A stretch of DNA of 54,867 bases from Chitinophagaceae bacterium. Lineage in GTDB: Bacteria; Bacteroidota; Bacteroidia; Chitinophagales; Chitinophagaceae. A model generated the notes under the pieces. That model was not told the origin of the DNA and searched no databases. It saw only the letters and a list, made by a program, of their open reading frames with translations. This document shows positions 8,842 to 18,651 of the stretch, in pieces. Location of the stretch: positions 1 through 54,867 of the forward strand of contig JANWIJ010000057.1 in assembly GCA_025449935.1 (NCBI GenBank). The letters run 5' to 3'. The position numbers were made by a program, and so were the translations under genes. Position 1 is the first letter of the stretch. Each line of letters begins with the position of its first letter.

Positions 8842-11800
8842 ATGTCTATCAAAAAAGAAAATCGTCCTAAAGCCGCTTTTTCAAAAATCACGATTGGACT
8901 TGCTTCACCGGATACTATCCTGGAAAGAAGTTACGGTGAAATATTAAAGCCGGAAACGATTAACTATCGTACCTACAAACCGGAACGGGATGGTTTGTTC
9001 TGCGAAAGAATTTTTGGGCCTGTTAAAGACTATGAGTGTGCTTGTGGTAAATACAAACGGATCCGTTACAAAGGAATCGTTTGTGACCGTTGCGGAGTAG
9101 AAGTAACCGAGAAGAAAGTCCGTCGTGAGAGAATGGGTCACATAAAGCTGGTAGTACCCGTTGTTCATATCTGGTATTTTAAATCATTACCGAATAAGAT
9201 CGGCTACCTGCTGGGCGTAAGTTCCAAAAAATTAGAGACCATCGTTTATTATGAACGTTTTGTCGTTATTCAATCAGGTATACGGGCCGACAAAGGACAA
9301 AATCCCGGCGACCTGCTGACAGAAGAAGAATACCTGGATATACTGGATACATTGCCAAAAGATAACCAGTACCTGCCTGATGATGATCCGAATAAGTTCA
9401 TCGCCAAAATGGGTGCTGAAGCTGTGCATGATATGTTACAGCGTATCGATCTTGACCAGCTGTCTTTTGACCTCAGGAATACTGCCGCGACAGAAACATC
9501 GCAGCAAAGAAAAGCGGATGCGCTGAAGCGCCTGAGCGTGGTGGAAGCTTTCCGGGATGCTAATACAAGGATCACGAACCGCCCTGAGTGGATGGTCATG
9601 CAATATATCCCGGTTATTCCACCGGAACTCCGTCCCCTCGTTCCATTGGATGGCGGCCGTTTTGCTTCGTCTGACCTGAATGATCTTTATCGCAGGGTTA
9701 TTATCCGTAATAACCGTTTGAAAAGATTGCTGGAAATCAAAGCTCCTGAAGTAATCCTTCGTAACGAGAAAAGGATGTTACAGGAAGCCGTTGATTCATT
9801 GTTTGATAACAGCCGTAAGTCCAATGCGGTAAAAGCAGAAGGTGGAAGGGCATTGAAATCCCTGAGTGATGTATTAAAAGGCAAACAGGGTCGTTTCCGC
9901 CAGAACCTGCTTGGTAAAAGGGTTGACTATTCCGGTCGTTCTGTGATCGTGGTAGGACCCGAACTGAAATTGCATGAATGCGGTTTGCCAAAAGATATGG
10001 GAGCTGAATTGTTCAAACCATTCATCATCCGCAAACTGATTGAAAGAGGTATTGTAAAAACAGTAAAATCCGCAAGAAAACTGGTTGATAAGAAGGAAGC
10101 GGTGGTTTGGGATATCCTGGAGAACATATTGAAAGGACACCCCATCATGCTGAACCGTGCCCCGACGCTTCACCGTTTGTCCATCCAGGCTTTCCAGCCT
10201 AAACTCATTGAAGGTAAAGCGATACAGCTGCACCCGTTGGTGTGTACAGCGTTTAACGCTGACTTTGACGGTGACCAGATGGCGGTCCATGTACCCCTGA
10301 GTCATGCGGCTATACTGGAAGCGCAATTACTGATGCTTGCATCGCACAATATCCTGAACCCCCAGAATGGTACGCCAATTACCCTGCCTTCACAGGACAT
10401 GGTATTGGGACTTTACTATATCACCAAGGGCAAGAAGACCAATGAAACAGAAACCTTAAGAGGACAGGGCAAGGCTTTCTATTCGGCTGAAGAAGTGCTC
10501 ATCGCCTACAATGAAGGCGTTGTTGATATGCATGCCTGGATAAAGGTAAAAGCCAACATCCGTAATGCGGATGGATTATTGGAGCATAAATTAATCGAAA
10601 CAACAGTGGGTCGTGTTATATTCAACCAACACGTACCGGCTGAAGTCGGATTTGTAAATACCTTATTGACGAAGAAGAATCTCCGCGAGATTATCGGGGA
10701 CATCATCAAGATCACCAATGTACCAAAGGCCGCCAAGTACCTGGATGATATCAAAACGCTGGGTTTCCGTACGGCATTCCAGGGTGGCTTATCCTTCAGC
10801 ATTAATGACCTTATCATTCCTGATATTAAGGAAGAGTTGCTCGAAAATGCAAAAGGTGAAGTAGATGAAGTGTGGGATAGTTACAATGTGGGTCTTATTA
10901 CCAATAACGAACGCTACAACCAGATTGTTGACATCTGGAGCCGTGTGGATACCAGGATAACTGAATCACTGATCCGCGAACTGGCCAATGACAGGCAGGG
11001 GTTCAATTCAGTATATATGATGCTGGATTCCGGTGCAAGGGGTTCCAAGCAACAGATTAAACAGCTGGCGGGTATCAGGGGACTGATGGCCAAGCCGCGT
11101 AAATCTGGTTCTACCGGAAGTGAGATCATTGAGAACCCGATTCTTTCCAACTTTAAAGGAGGATTGAACGTACTGGATTACTTTATCTCCACACACGGTG
11201 CCCGTAAAGGTCTTGCCGATACGGCCCTGAAAACCGCGGATGCAGGTTACCTCACCCGTCGTTTGGTTGACGTGGCGCAGGATATGGTGATTACAGAAGA
11301 GGATTGCGGAACATTGCGTGGTATCGCCACGTCTGCCTTAAAGGATAATGAAGATGTTATTGAGCCTTTGAGCGACCGGATCGCCGGCCGTACATCATTG
11401 CATGATGTATACGGTCCGATAAATGAAGAATTGCTGGTGGCAGGCGGCGATGAGATCACGGTTGATATTTCAAGAAAGATCGAAGAAGCTGCTATCGAAA
11501 TCGTGGAAATACGTTCAGTGCTCACCTGCGAAAGCAAACGGGGTGTGTGTGTAAAATGTTATGGAAAGAACCTTGCGTCAGGGAATATTGCTCAAAAAGG
11601 AGATGCCGTAGGTATCATCGCAGCACAATCTATTGGTGAGCCGGGAACGCAGCTGACCCTCCGTACCTTCCACGTGGGTGGAGTCGCCGGGTCTGCTTCA
11701 GTTGAATCTACGCTTGCAGCTAAATTCGACGGGACCATACAGTTTGACGGGTTACGTACGGTTAACATTGATAATAATGAAGGCGGTAAATCACAGGTGG

Positions 11801-13134
11801 TTATTGGCCGTACGGGTGAGGTTCGTATCATCGATACCAAGAATGACCGGTTATTGATAACCAATAATATTCCTTACGGCGCTACCCTGAATGTAAAAGA
11901 CGGCCAGAAAGTAAACAAAGGCGACACCATCTGTACCTGGGATCCGTTCAATAACGTCATCCTGGCGGAAATTAACGGAACCGTGAAGTTTGAGAATGTT
12001 ATTGATGGGGTTACCTACCGGGAAGAAGCCGACGAGCAAACAGGTCACCGCGAAAAAGTGGTTATTGAAACAAGGGATAAAACAAAAATCCCTTCAATCA
12101 TAGTAGAAGGAAAGGATAAGAAATCATATAACCTGCCGACCGGGAGCCATATTATTATGGAAGAAGCCGAAGAAGTAAAAGCGGGCCAGGTGATTGTGAA
12201 GATTCCGCGTATCCTCGGTAAACTGAGAGATATCACCGGGGGTCTGCCGCGGGTTACAGAGTTGTTCGAGGCAAGAAACCCGAGCAACCCGGCAGTTGTT
12301 TCTGAAATTGATGGGGTGGTAGTAATGGGTGCCGTTAAACGTGGTAACCGGGAGATTATTATTGAAGCGAAAGATGGCGTTCAGAAAAAATATCTTGTTC
12401 CGTTGACCAGGCAGATACTTGCACAGGATGGTGATTTTGTAAAAGCAGGTGTTCCGTTAAGTGACGGACAGATAGCACCATTTGATATTCTTTCTATCAA
12501 GGGCCCGTTTGCCGTTCAGGAATACGTGGTAAATGAGATACAGGAGGTTTATCGTTTGCAGGGTGTGAAAATCAATGACAAGCACATTGAGTGTATCGTT
12601 CGCCAGATGATGCGTAAAGTAAATATTGTTGATCCGGGAGATACAAGGTTCCTGGAAGATGATCTTACTGATAAGTTTGAATTCGTCGAAGAAAACGATT
12701 ACATATTTGATAAAAAAGTAGTTACAGAAATTGGGGACAGCGGCAAGCTGCGCGCAGGACAGATTGTAACACTGCGGGAAGTACGGGAAGAAAATTCAAT
12801 GCTGCGCCGTAATGATAAAAAGCTGGTCGAATTTCGTGATGCCAAACCGGCCACGTCTTCGCCTACTTTATTAGGAATTACCAAAGCATCCCTGGGTGTG
12901 CCCAGCTGGATTTCAGCTGCTTCCTTCCAGGAAACAACAAAAGTGTTGTCATCAGCAGCCATCAACGGCAAAACAGACGATATGCTGGGATTGAAAGAAA
13001 ATGTGATCACCGGCCACCCGATACCTGCTGGTACTGGATTGCGGGAGTTTGAGAACATGATTGTAGGCAGTAAGGAAGAATATGAATTGTTGCAGACTGC
13101 ACGGGAAGCCATGGCCTTTGATGAAGAAGAATAA
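8842..13134 (+). CDS. rpoC: DNA-directed RNA polymerase subunit beta'
   Basis: The protein has 1430 residues. The first zinc-binding site is Cys66, Cys68, Cys81 and Cys84. The catalytic NADFDGDQ motif spans residues 472-479, whose three aspartates hold the active-site magnesium. A second zinc site uses Cys822, Cys896, Cys903 and Cys906. The trigger-loop/bridge segment [21 protein letters not shown] is intact. Only 111 bases separate it from rpoB; that gap holds a small hairpin (8747-8751/8756-8760) without a T run, so the two are presumably cotranscribed. A strong terminator follows. Confidence 0.98.
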   Translation: MSIKKENRPKAAFSKITIGLASPDTILERSYGEILKPETINYRTYKPERDGLFCERIFGPVKDYECACGKYKRIRYKGIVCDRCGVEVTEKKVRRERMGHIKLVVPVVHIWYFKSLPNKIGYLLGVSSKKLETIVYYERFVVIQSGIRADKGQNPGDLLTEEEYLDILDTLPKDNQYLPDDDPNKFIAKMGAEAVHDMLQRIDLDQLSFDLRNTAATETSQQRKADALKRLSVVEAFRDANTRITNRPEWMVMQYIPVIPPELRPLVPLDGGRFASSDLNDLYRRVIIRNNRLKRLLEIKAPEVILRNEKRMLQEAVDSLFDNSRKSNAVKAEGGRALKSLSDVLKGKQGRFRQNLLGKRVDYSGRSVIVVGPELKLHECGLPKDMGAELFKPFIIRKLIERGIVKTVKSARKLVDKKEAVVWDILENILKGHPIMLNRAPTLHRLSIQAFQPKLIEGKAIQLHPLVCTAFNADFDGDQMAVHVPLSHAAILEAQLLMLASHNILNPQNGTPITLPSQDMVLGLYYITKGKKTNETETLRGQGKAFYSAEEVLIAYNEGVVDMHAWIKVKANIRNADGLLEHKLIETTVGRVIFNQHVPAEVGFVNTLLTKKNLREIIGDIIKITNVPKAAKYLDDIKTLGFRTAFQGGLSFSINDLIIPDIKEELLENAKGEVDEVWDSYNVGLITNNERYNQIVDIWSRVDTRITESLIRELANDRQGFNSVYMMLDSGARGSKQQIKQLAGIRGLMAKPRKSGSTGSEIIENPILSNFKGGLNVLDYFISTHGARKGLADTALKTADAGYLTRRLVDVAQDMVITEEDCGTLRGIATSALKDNEDVIEPLSDRIAGRTSLHDVYGPINEELLVAGGDEITVDISRKIEEAAIEIVEIRSVLTCESKRGVCVKCYGKNLASGNIAQKGDAVGIIAAQSIGEPGTQLTLRTFHVGGVAGSASVESTLAAKFDGTIQFDGLRTVNIDNNEGGKSQVVIGRTGEVRIIDTKNDRLLITNNIPYGATLNVKDGQKVNKGDTICTWDPFNNVILAEINGTVKFENVIDGVTYREEADEQTGHREKVVIETRDKTKIPSIIVEGKDKKSYNLPTGSHIIMEEAEEVKAGQVIVKIPRILGKLRDITGGLPRVTELFEARNPSNPAVVSEIDGVVVMGAVKRGNREIIIEAKDGVQKKYLVPLTRQILAQDGDFVKAGVPLSDGQIAPFDILSIKGPFAVQEYVVNEIQEVYRLQGVKINDKHIECIVRQMMRKVNIVDPGDTRFLEDDLTDKFEFVEENDYIFDKKVVTEIGDSGKLRAGQIVTLREVREENSMLRRNDKKLVEFRDAKPATSSPTLLGITKASLGVPSWISAASFQETTKVLSSAAINGKTDDMLGLKENVITGHPIPAGTGLREFENMIVGSKEEYELLQTAREAMAFDEEE

Positions 13135-13177
13135 TTCGCTGTTCAGGGATTCTTAAACGGTGATAAAATAGATACTG

Positions 13178-13208
13178 GAGCAGGGAGATTTCTTCCTGCT
13201 CTTTTTTT
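13178..13208 (+). terminator. Intrinsic terminator after rpoC
   Basis: A 7-bp GC-rich stem (13178-13184 with 13195-13201), extendable by further pairs, is followed by seven T. It ends the rpoBC transcript. Confidence 0.9.
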
Positions 13209-13266
13209 ATCGCACCGGGCAGGAAAATGGGAAAATCCTAAGAATCCGTTAATCCGGATCGTTCCT

Positions 13267-13274
13267 TATATTTG
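13267..13274 (+). promoter_or_regulatory. -7 element upstream of the OmpH-like gene
   Basis: TATATTTG fits TAnnTTTG and lies 30 bases before the start codon. No TTTG is present at the proper -33 spacing, so the promoter is only half supported. Confidence 0.4.
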
Positions 13275-13303
13275 CCCGCCTGTTCAGGGTTAATTTTGCT
13301 AAA

Positions 13304-13918
13304 ATGGATGGAATGAAAAATGGCTTGCTGGTTTGGAATGTTATTTTGACGCTTGTCGCAGGATACCTGCTGATCATGCATTTTAGCTCCGGGAAAAAAA
13401 GTACATCAGCAGGCGACTTCTCTGCAACCGATACAACAGCCTTGAATAAACGTTTTCGCATTGCGTATTTTGAAATGGACTCGGTGGCCGCGAACGCGGA
13501 ACTGGTAAAAGAAGTAAAAACAGAACTGAATAAAAAAGAGGGAGATATTAATAACGAGATGGACGGGTTGTCCAAAAACCTTCAGCAGAAATTCAATTAC
13601 TACCAGAACCTGGCTCAGGCCGGAAGTTTATCCGAAGAGCAGTCCCAGGCGGCCAGCCAGGAGATGAAGACGATGGATGATAAGATGAAAAGCCGTAAGC
13701 AGCAATTAGACCAGGAATATACGGACCTGATGACCCGGAGGCAAAATGAAATAAAATCGAAAATTGAGGGCTTCCTCAAAGAATACAACCAGTCCAGGAA
13801 CTACTCCTACATAATTTCTTATGAACAGGGTCTTTTTTATTATAAAGACACCATCTACAACATTACCGCAGACCTGATTAAAGGATTGAATGCAAAGTAT
13901 AAGCCGTTAAAGAAATAG
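13304..13918 (+). CDS. OmpH/Skp-family periplasmic chaperone-like protein
   Basis: The protein has 204 residues. An N-terminal hydrophobic segment (LLVWNVILTLVAGYLLIMHF) acts as a signal anchor or membrane tether, followed by a short linker. FRIAYFEMDSVAANAELVKEVKTEL is the conserved OmpH/Skp start. A long coiled coil (~residues 65-150, charged, Gln-rich) and the closing strand region YSYIISYEQGLFYYKD follow. Skp-type proteins hold unfolded outer-membrane proteins in the periplasm. The uncleaved-looking anchor is common in Bacteroidota OmpH paralogues. The start may instead be the second ATG at 13313. It stands alone between rpoBC and hldA. Confidence 0.85.
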   Translation: MDGMKNGLLVWNVILTLVAGYLLIMHFSSGKKSTSAGDFSATDTTALNKRFRIAYFEMDSVAANAELVKEVKTELNKKEGDINNEMDGLSKNLQQKFNYYQNLAQAGSLSEEQSQAASQEMKTMDDKMKSRKQQLDQEYTDLMTRRQNEIKSKIEGFLKEYNQSRNYSYIISYEQGLFYYKDTIYNITADLIKGLNAKYKPLKK

Positions 13919-14012
13919 GCCCGCTTACCTTTCATTTATGCCACGTCGCTCCTGGTAAGGATGATTTACAGCAGGCTGTTATTTTCCAGAAAATATTCCC
14001 TTATTTTGAGAC

Positions 14013-14999
14013 ATGGAAGATTTCCAGAAACTGTTTGATTCATTTTCGGCTTTGAAAGTGGGCGTAATAGGGGATGTGATGCTGGACACCTATATGTGGG
14101 GAAAGGTAGAACGAATATCTCCGGAAGCGCCTGTACCCGTGGTTTCATTGCAGCAAAAAGAATTCCGGATTGGGGGTGCCGGGAATGTGGCGTTGAATTG
14201 CAGGTCCCTCGGCGCAGTGGTAACCGTTCTTTCAGTTACCGGTAAGGACACTGATGGCGTGCTACTGGAAGAGCTGCTTCAAAAAAATGATATACACATC
14301 GGTCACCTCGTTAAGAGTGATGAGCGTATTACCACCAGCAAAATCCGTATTATAAGCCGTAACCAGCAGATGATGCGGCTGGATGCTGAAATTACACGGG
14401 AATTGAATCCACAGGAAGAATCCGCCCTGCTGGAAAACGTGCAGCGATATATAGCTTCAGGCCCCGATGTTATTATTTTCGAGGATTATAATAAAGGCGT
14501 ATTGACGGACAATGTCATTCATGAAACGATTGCTATGTGCAGGCAGGCTGGTGTACTAACCGCGGTTGATCCAAAAAGACGGCATTTTTTTTCTTATAAA
14601 GGAACCGATATTTTCAAACCCAACCTGAAAGAGGTGAAGGAAGGATTGAATATGCTGGTTGATGATGTTAACCAGGGAATACTTGAAAACATTCACCTGG
14701 AGCTTCAGCGGATCCTTGGCCATTCCATTTCTTTTATCACGCTTTCGGAGAAAGGGGTATTTTACCAGCAGGATAAAAAGGCCGGCATTATTCCCTCCCA
14801 CCTGAGGAACATTGCGGATGTTTCAGGTGCCGGGGATACAGTGATTGCCGTAGCCTCCATGGTGTATGCTGTTACCAAAAATCCCTACCTGATGGCGGAA
14901 GTTGCCAATATTGCGGGGGGGCTGGTTTGTGAAGAAGTGGGAACAGTTGCTATTTCCAGGCAGAAGCTGCAACATGAATGTGAATTATTGCTTTCCTGA
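14013..14999 (+). CDS. hldA: D-glycero-beta-D-manno-heptose-7-phosphate kinase (RfaE1/HldA type)
   Basis: This is a 328-residue PfkB-family sugar kinase. It begins with VGVIGDVMLDTYMWGKVERISPEAPVPVV, a segment typical of heptose-phosphate kinases, then GGAGNVALN, and ends with the ATP/anion-hole signature DVSGAGDTV, whose Asp is the catalytic base. It would phosphorylate heptose 7-phosphate at O1 for the ADP-heptose used in lipopolysaccharide core. The cytidylyl/adenylyltransferase half found in bifunctional HldE is absent, as in organisms with separate HldA and HldC. Other PfkB substrates cannot be excluded from sequence alone, but the N-terminal signature favours heptose. Confidence 0.88.
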   Translation: MEDFQKLFDSFSALKVGVIGDVMLDTYMWGKVERISPEAPVPVVSLQQKEFRIGGAGNVALNCRSLGAVVTVLSVTGKDTDGVLLEELLQKNDIHIGHLVKSDERITTSKIRIISRNQQMMRLDAEITRELNPQEESALLENVQRYIASGPDVIIFEDYNKGVLTDNVIHETIAMCRQAGVLTAVDPKRRHFFSYKGTDIFKPNLKEVKEGLNMLVDDVNQGILENIHLELQRILGHSISFITLSEKGVFYQQDKKAGIIPSHLRNIADVSGAGDTVIAVASMVYAVTKNPYLMAEVANIAGGLVCEEVGTVAISRQKLQHECELLLS

Positions 15000-15031
15000 A
15001 CAACTCATTTCCACCGCGCACTGCCACATCA

Positions 15032-15712
15032 TTACAGGTTATCTTTTTTGCCCGTCTTTTCCATATCATCCATTCCTTTATTAATAATTCCCTCAAAGTC
15101 AACAAAAGCTTCAAAAAATAGTTTGGCCATGGCAAAGACAAATATGAATCCTTTGTCAAAGCCAAAGCTCAGGAACATGCTGCCCAGGATGACTGTAAAT
15201 TGCTGGATGAAAACTCTTCCATACGGCTGGAACATGATCCGCATCATCGAACTTGACCGGTATTCTTTTTTTATTATAAAGGGAATAAAGCTCCTGGCTA
15301 TATAGCTGATCACAAATCCTCCCATCATAAAAGCAATGTCTTTATTGACGTAGTCATACCAGTGAAAAAAGAAATGCAACAGCCCGCTTCCAGGGGGTGT
15401 AATATTTGCGGACATCGAAAAAATAGAGGTTTGCACCGCTGCGAAAAGTCCAAAATGCATGATGAAGAAGAATATAAAAAAAAGACCACTGACCGTGGTG
15501 GAACTACCTTCATTATACCAGGTATCCTTTCCCTTATAAAGCGTGGCCACAAGAAGCTTAAGCACCGTCAGCATGCCGATAATGAGTGTTTCCAGGGCAT
15601 ATACAATAAATACTTCCACACCACTCCACCCCAGGAACCACACGCCAAATACGGGTATCAGGTTAGATACGATTACAAAAACATCTTCCCTTGCCAGTTT
15701 TCTTTTTATCAT
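15032..15712 (-). CDS. DUF6498-like polytopic membrane protein
   Basis: The protein has 226 residues from the ATG at 15712 (MIKRKLAREDVFVIVSNL). The frame extends to an ATG at 15778, but that would overlap the start codon of the divergent peptidase gene. Around five hydrophobic segments are visible, including VFVIVSNLIPVFGVWFLGW, VEVFIVYALETLIIGMLTVL and GLFFIFFFIMHFGLFAAVQ. The N-terminal arrangement (NLIPVFGVWFLGW followed by VYALETLIIG) matches proteins annotated as DUF6498. Function is unknown. It converges on hldA (33-base gap) and is divergent from the isoaspartyl peptidase. Confidence 0.7.
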   Translation of the reverse strand: MIKRKLAREDVFVIVSNLIPVFGVWFLGWSGVEVFIVYALETLIIGMLTVLKLLVATLYKGKDTWYNEGSSTTVSGLFFIFFFIMHFGLFAAVQTSIFSMSANITPPGSGLLHFFFHWYDYVNKDIAFMMGGFVISYIARSFIPFIIKKEYRSSSMMRIMFQPYGRVFIQQFTVILGSMFLSFGFDKGFIFVFAMAKLFFEAFVDFEGIINKGMDDMEKTGKKDNL

Positions 15713-15776
15713 GCGACGGTCATAATAGCCGGCAAAATAGCTAATTTTGTTTTTAGTAAAATACCCAGTTACACCC

Positions 15777-16709
15777 ATGTCCCCATATACATTGTTGATT
15801 CATGGCGGAGCCGGAACAATCCTGAAAAAGGAGATGACCAGCGATAAGGAAAAGGCTTATCGTACTGGTTTAAGCGAGGCGTTAAATGCAGGCTACGCGC
15901 TGCTGGAAAATGGTGAGGCTGCAGTGGATGCGGTCAGGGCCGCCGTTCTTTCCCTGGAAGATAATATCCTGTTTAATGCGGGCAGGGGCTCGGTGTTTGG
16001 CCGGGACGGAAGCCAGGAAATGGATGCTTCCATCATGGATGGTAAAACCGGTATGGCGGGTGCCGTGGCTGCGGTGAAAAATATCCGCAATCCCGTTGAA
16101 CTCGCTTATGCTATCATGACCGGGAGTGAGCATGTAATGCTGAATGGCCAGGGCGCTTATGAGTTTGCGAAATTGCACGGAATAAAGACGGAGCCGGATA
16201 ATTATTTCTTTTCAGAGTTCCGGCGGAATCAATGGAAACAGTTGCAGGGCACCGGTAAATCAGCCCTCGATCATGACGTAGAAATTAAGGATGAGAAGTT
16301 TGGAACCGTAGGAGCAGTTGCATTGGATAAGCACGGAAATATTGCCGCGGCCACCAGCACAGGGGGCATGACCAATAAACAATACGGAAGGATAGGAGAC
16401 AGTCCGATAATTGGGGCGGGTACCTATGCCAATAATAAAACCTGTGCAATCAGTTGTACCGGCCATGGCGAACCCTTTATCCGGGCTGTCACTGCATATG
16501 ACGTAAGTTGTTTGATGGAATACAAGGGCCTTTCCCTGGAAGAAGCGATGAATGTGGTGGTGCTTGATAAGCTGGTGAAAATCGATGGGGAAGGTGGCAT
16601 GATCGGTGTGGATGCAAAGGGTAATGCGGCGATGGTATTTAACACGGAGGGAATGTACCGGGGAATGAGGGGCAGTAATGGCAGAAATGAAGTATCAATA
16701 TATAAATAA
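15777..16709 (+). CDS. Isoaspartyl peptidase / plant-type L-asparaginase (Ntn hydrolase)
   Basis: The protein has 310 residues from the ATG at 15777 (MSPYTLLIHGGAGT); upstream in-frame TTG codons are unlikely starts. The family features are IHGGAG near the N-terminus, NAGRGSV, MDASIMDG, and the autocleavage site GTVGAVALD, where Thr177 becomes the N-terminal nucleophile of the beta chain. GGMTNKQYGRIGDSPIIGAGTYA then forms the substrate pocket. It removes isoaspartyl residues from dipeptides and can hydrolyse asparagine. No signal peptide is seen, so it is cytoplasmic. A -7 match TAATTTTG lies at 15742-15749. ispD follows after 24 bases, probably in the same operon. Confidence 0.93.
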   Translation: MSPYTLLIHGGAGTILKKEMTSDKEKAYRTGLSEALNAGYALLENGEAAVDAVRAAVLSLEDNILFNAGRGSVFGRDGSQEMDASIMDGKTGMAGAVAAVKNIRNPVELAYAIMTGSEHVMLNGQGAYEFAKLHGIKTEPDNYFFSEFRRNQWKQLQGTGKSALDHDVEIKDEKFGTVGAVALDKHGNIAAATSTGGMTNKQYGRIGDSPIIGAGTYANNKTCAISCTGHGEPFIRAVTAYDVSCLMEYKGLSLEEAMNVVVLDKLVKIDGEGGMIGVDAKGNAAMVFNTEGMYRGMRGSNGRNEVSIYK

Positions 16710-16733
16710 TCAATCCCGGCAGCTTAGTTACGA

Positions 16734-17414
16734 ATGAACAAATATGCCATCATTGTCGGGGGGGGAACGGGAACACGAATGGGAGGTAATCTTCCCAAGC
16801 AATTTATGCTGCTGAACGCCAAACCGGTACTGTATTATACCCTGAAGACTTTTTTTGAATCGTACGACGACCTGCAAATAATACTTGTACTCCCGCTTGA
16901 GTATACTGACATGGGCCAGGAGATCATTGACGCTTATTTTGATAAAGAACGGGTTCGCATTACAGCCGGGGGTAACACCCGTTTTCAATCGGTGAAGAAT
17001 GGTCTTGCCCTGGTGGATAAAGAAGCGATCATCTTTGTGCATGACGCGGTGCGCTGCCTCCTGTCAAAAGAATTGATCCATCGGTGTTACCGCCAGGCCG
17101 TTGAAAGTGGAACTGCGATCCCGGCTGTTGTGGCTAAAGACAGTATCCGGCTGGTGACGGAAGAAGGGAATGAAGCGATTGACCGGAACAAAGTGATGCT
17201 GGTCCAAACACCCCAAACCTTTCACAGCAAGATTATATTACCCGCCTTCCAGATCGATTATAAGGACAGGTTTACTGATGAAGCGACAGTGGCGGAATCT
17301 TACGGGATAAAAGTTTCCCTGGTGGAGGGAGAAGAGAATAATATTAAGATAACAAGGCCCATTGATTTGGTGATAGCCGCGAAAATATTAGGGGACAGGA
17401 GCCAGGGTTTATAG
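16734..17414 (+). CDS. ispD: 2-C-methyl-D-erythritol 4-phosphate cytidylyltransferase
   Basis: The protein has 226 residues, standard for IspD. The CTP-binding loop is GGGTGTRMGGNLPKQF, where the usual GxGxRMG...PKQ pattern is kept, and HDAVRC marks the cytidylyl site. VQTPQTFH and FTDEATVAE are the typical C-terminal motifs. The enzyme makes CDP-methylerythritol in the non-mevalonate isoprenoid pathway. It lies 24 bases after the isoaspartyl peptidase. Downstream is a run of tandem TATGGCTT-like words rather than a terminator. Confidence 0.95.
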   Translation: MNKYAIIVGGGTGTRMGGNLPKQFMLLNAKPVLYYTLKTFFESYDDLQIILVLPLEYTDMGQEIIDAYFDKERVRITAGGNTRFQSVKNGLALVDKEAIIFVHDAVRCLLSKELIHRCYRQAVESGTAIPAVVAKDSIRLVTEEGNEAIDRNKVMLVQTPQTFHSKIILPAFQIDYKDRFTDEATVAESYGIKVSLVEGEENNIKITRPIDLVIAAKILGDRSQGL

Positions 17415-17416
17415 TT

Positions 17417-17466
17417 CATGGTTTATGGCTTATGGCTTATGGCTTATGGATAATGGATAATGGCTT
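17417..17466. repeat. Tandem degenerate TATGGCTT repeats after ispD
   Basis: The stretch repeats TGGTTTATGGCT-, TTATGGCT-, TTATGGCT-, TTATGGAT- and AATGGAT-like units with slight changes. The units are too short and too irregular for CRISPR, and there are no spacers. Similar word-like degenerate repeats occur in several gaps of this window. Confidence 0.7.
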
Positions 17467-17522
17467 GTGTGAAAATAATTGACCAACGACGTCACAAATA
17501 TTTTAAATAGAGTAAAACGAAG

Positions 17523-17696
17523 ATGACAGGTAAAAAAAAGGTTTTGAAGACCAACATTGAAAACCCAAAAGAAAAATCACTTTTGGACATGGCAAAGGGC
17601 AAAAAGCCCATGACAAAGTTTGAAAAGGAACTTGCAAAAGAAATCAGGGAAATTGAAGAAAAAGGCGGAATGGTTGAAATCCCTTTTGACATTTGA
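17523..17696 (+). CDS. Small charged protein, 57 residues, unknown function
   Basis: This short frame begins MTGKKKVLKTNIENPKEK, continues LLDMAKGKKPMTKFEKELAKEI and ends GGMVEIPFDI. It is Lys/Glu-rich, with a probable amphipathic helix over REIEEKGG. It has an ATG, a clean stop and coding-like composition, and it fills the gap between ispD and the convergent GNAT gene. There is no signal peptide or cysteine. I do not recognise the family. Its size and charge would suit an antitoxin-like or nucleic-acid-associated protein, but no toxin partner is visible, so this is only speculation. It could be cotranscribed with ispD. Confidence 0.6.
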   Translation: MTGKKKVLKTNIENPKEKSLLDMAKGKKPMTKFEKELAKEIREIEEKGGMVEIPFDI

Positions 17697-17730
17697 TTAT
17701 TAGTTATTCCCACTTTCGCGCATTCTCCCA

Positions 17731-18651
17731 TTATTTCTTCATCCATTTCAAATAAAACGGGAGCCTGTTGATCTTTATGGCCGGGTAGGTTTCATGGGTT
17801 GCTCCAAAACTGCTGTAAAAGAAAGCAAGATTGCGGATATCAGACCCTTCGAAGTCAAGTAATATATTTTTACCTGCATGATCTTTTATAAATGCATCAA
17901 GGAGTGCATGGGAAGCACCGGTGTTTTTTCCATCCGGGTGATTGCCAACAAGGATATAATATGCCCGGTTATGGGAAAAAAAGAATACGCAGGAGGCAAG
18001 AAGCCCGCCATTTAAACTAATGCCATAGGTAGTTGACATGTTCCGTACCTGCAGGTGGTGATAAAGTTTCCGGAAACGTTCCACATTTTCCGAGGACTCA
18101 TGGCTATAAGTTTTCATCTGCACTACCGCCAGCGAAATCACCTTTTCAGGATCAAATTCTTTTTCCGGGCGGCAACCAAGCTGCCGGGCCTTTTTTACAT
18201 TTCGCTGAATATTCTCCCGGTAATTGTTGTAAAGTTCTTCATACGGTTTGTTAAGGTTAAGGACATAGTTACTGCGCTCGGTTGAAAACTGTTCGGGTAT
18301 GCAATGGGTATTTCCGGAATTCAGTGAAATGTCAATAAGCCGGAACTCATCCGGGATGGCTTTTAAAAACTGTTCAACCGAAACACGGTTCATCCCTTTA
18401 CTGAATATTCCCAGCTGGGCCGTTAAAAAGGGCTGGTACAGATATTTGATCCCATACTTTTTATTCCAGGTTAGCGGCATCACGGCCTCATAGTCATTCA
18501 ATACCAGGGCATCCCAGTTCCGGGCCATATGATCGAGATAAAATGAATAAGCATAGATCAGCCCGTTAGGAGCCCGGTCGATACAATAATCCCATTTCGT
18601 TTTATCAATTTGCTGGTGGGAGAGATACTGTATTTTATGGAGGTCGGTCAT
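17731..18651 (-). CDS. FemAB/GNAT-fold acyltransferase-like protein
   Basis: The protein has 306 residues. The C-terminal half carries a GNAT-type acyltransferase fold: NVERFRKLYHHLQVRN, LNGGLLASCVFFFSHNRAYYILVG, GASHALLDAFIKDHAGKN and the terminal FEGSDIRNLAFFYSSFGA, which is typical of FemAB-like members (GSxIxGVaxFyksFGa in relatives). Such proteins transfer aminoacyl or acyl groups to glycan or peptidoglycan precursors. The start overlaps the stop of the M1 peptidase by one base (TGATG), so translation is coupled and it is the last gene of a four-gene minus-strand operon with polysaccharide genes. The substrate is unknown. Confidence 0.75.
   Translation of the reverse strand: MTDLHKIQYLSHQQIDKTKWDYCIDRAPNGLIYAYSFYLDHMARNWDALVLNDYEAVMPLTWNKKYGIKYLYQPFLTAQLGIFSKGMNRVSVEQFLKAIPDEFRLIDISLNSGNTHCIPEQFSTERSNYVLNLNKPYEELYNNYRENIQRNVKKARQLGCRPEKEFDPEKVISLAVVQMKTYSHESSENVERFRKLYHHLQVRNMSTTYGISLNGGLLASCVFFFSHNRAYYILVGNHPDGKNTGASHALLDAFIKDHAGKNILLDFEGSDIRNLAFFYSSFGATHETYPAIKINRLPFYLKWMKK

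Noticed and set aside
15362-15847. 161-codon plus-strand frame
   Set aside because: It lies antisense to the DUF6498-like membrane gene and runs into the start of the isoaspartyl peptidase gene; no domain or leader.
16734-17414. Fusion of ispD with the small downstream frame
   Set aside because: ispD ends with a clear stop at 17414 and the small frame starts 108 bases later.
17417-17466. Possible CRISPR array of TATGGCTT units
   Set aside because: Units are under 10 bases, drift between copies and lack spacers.
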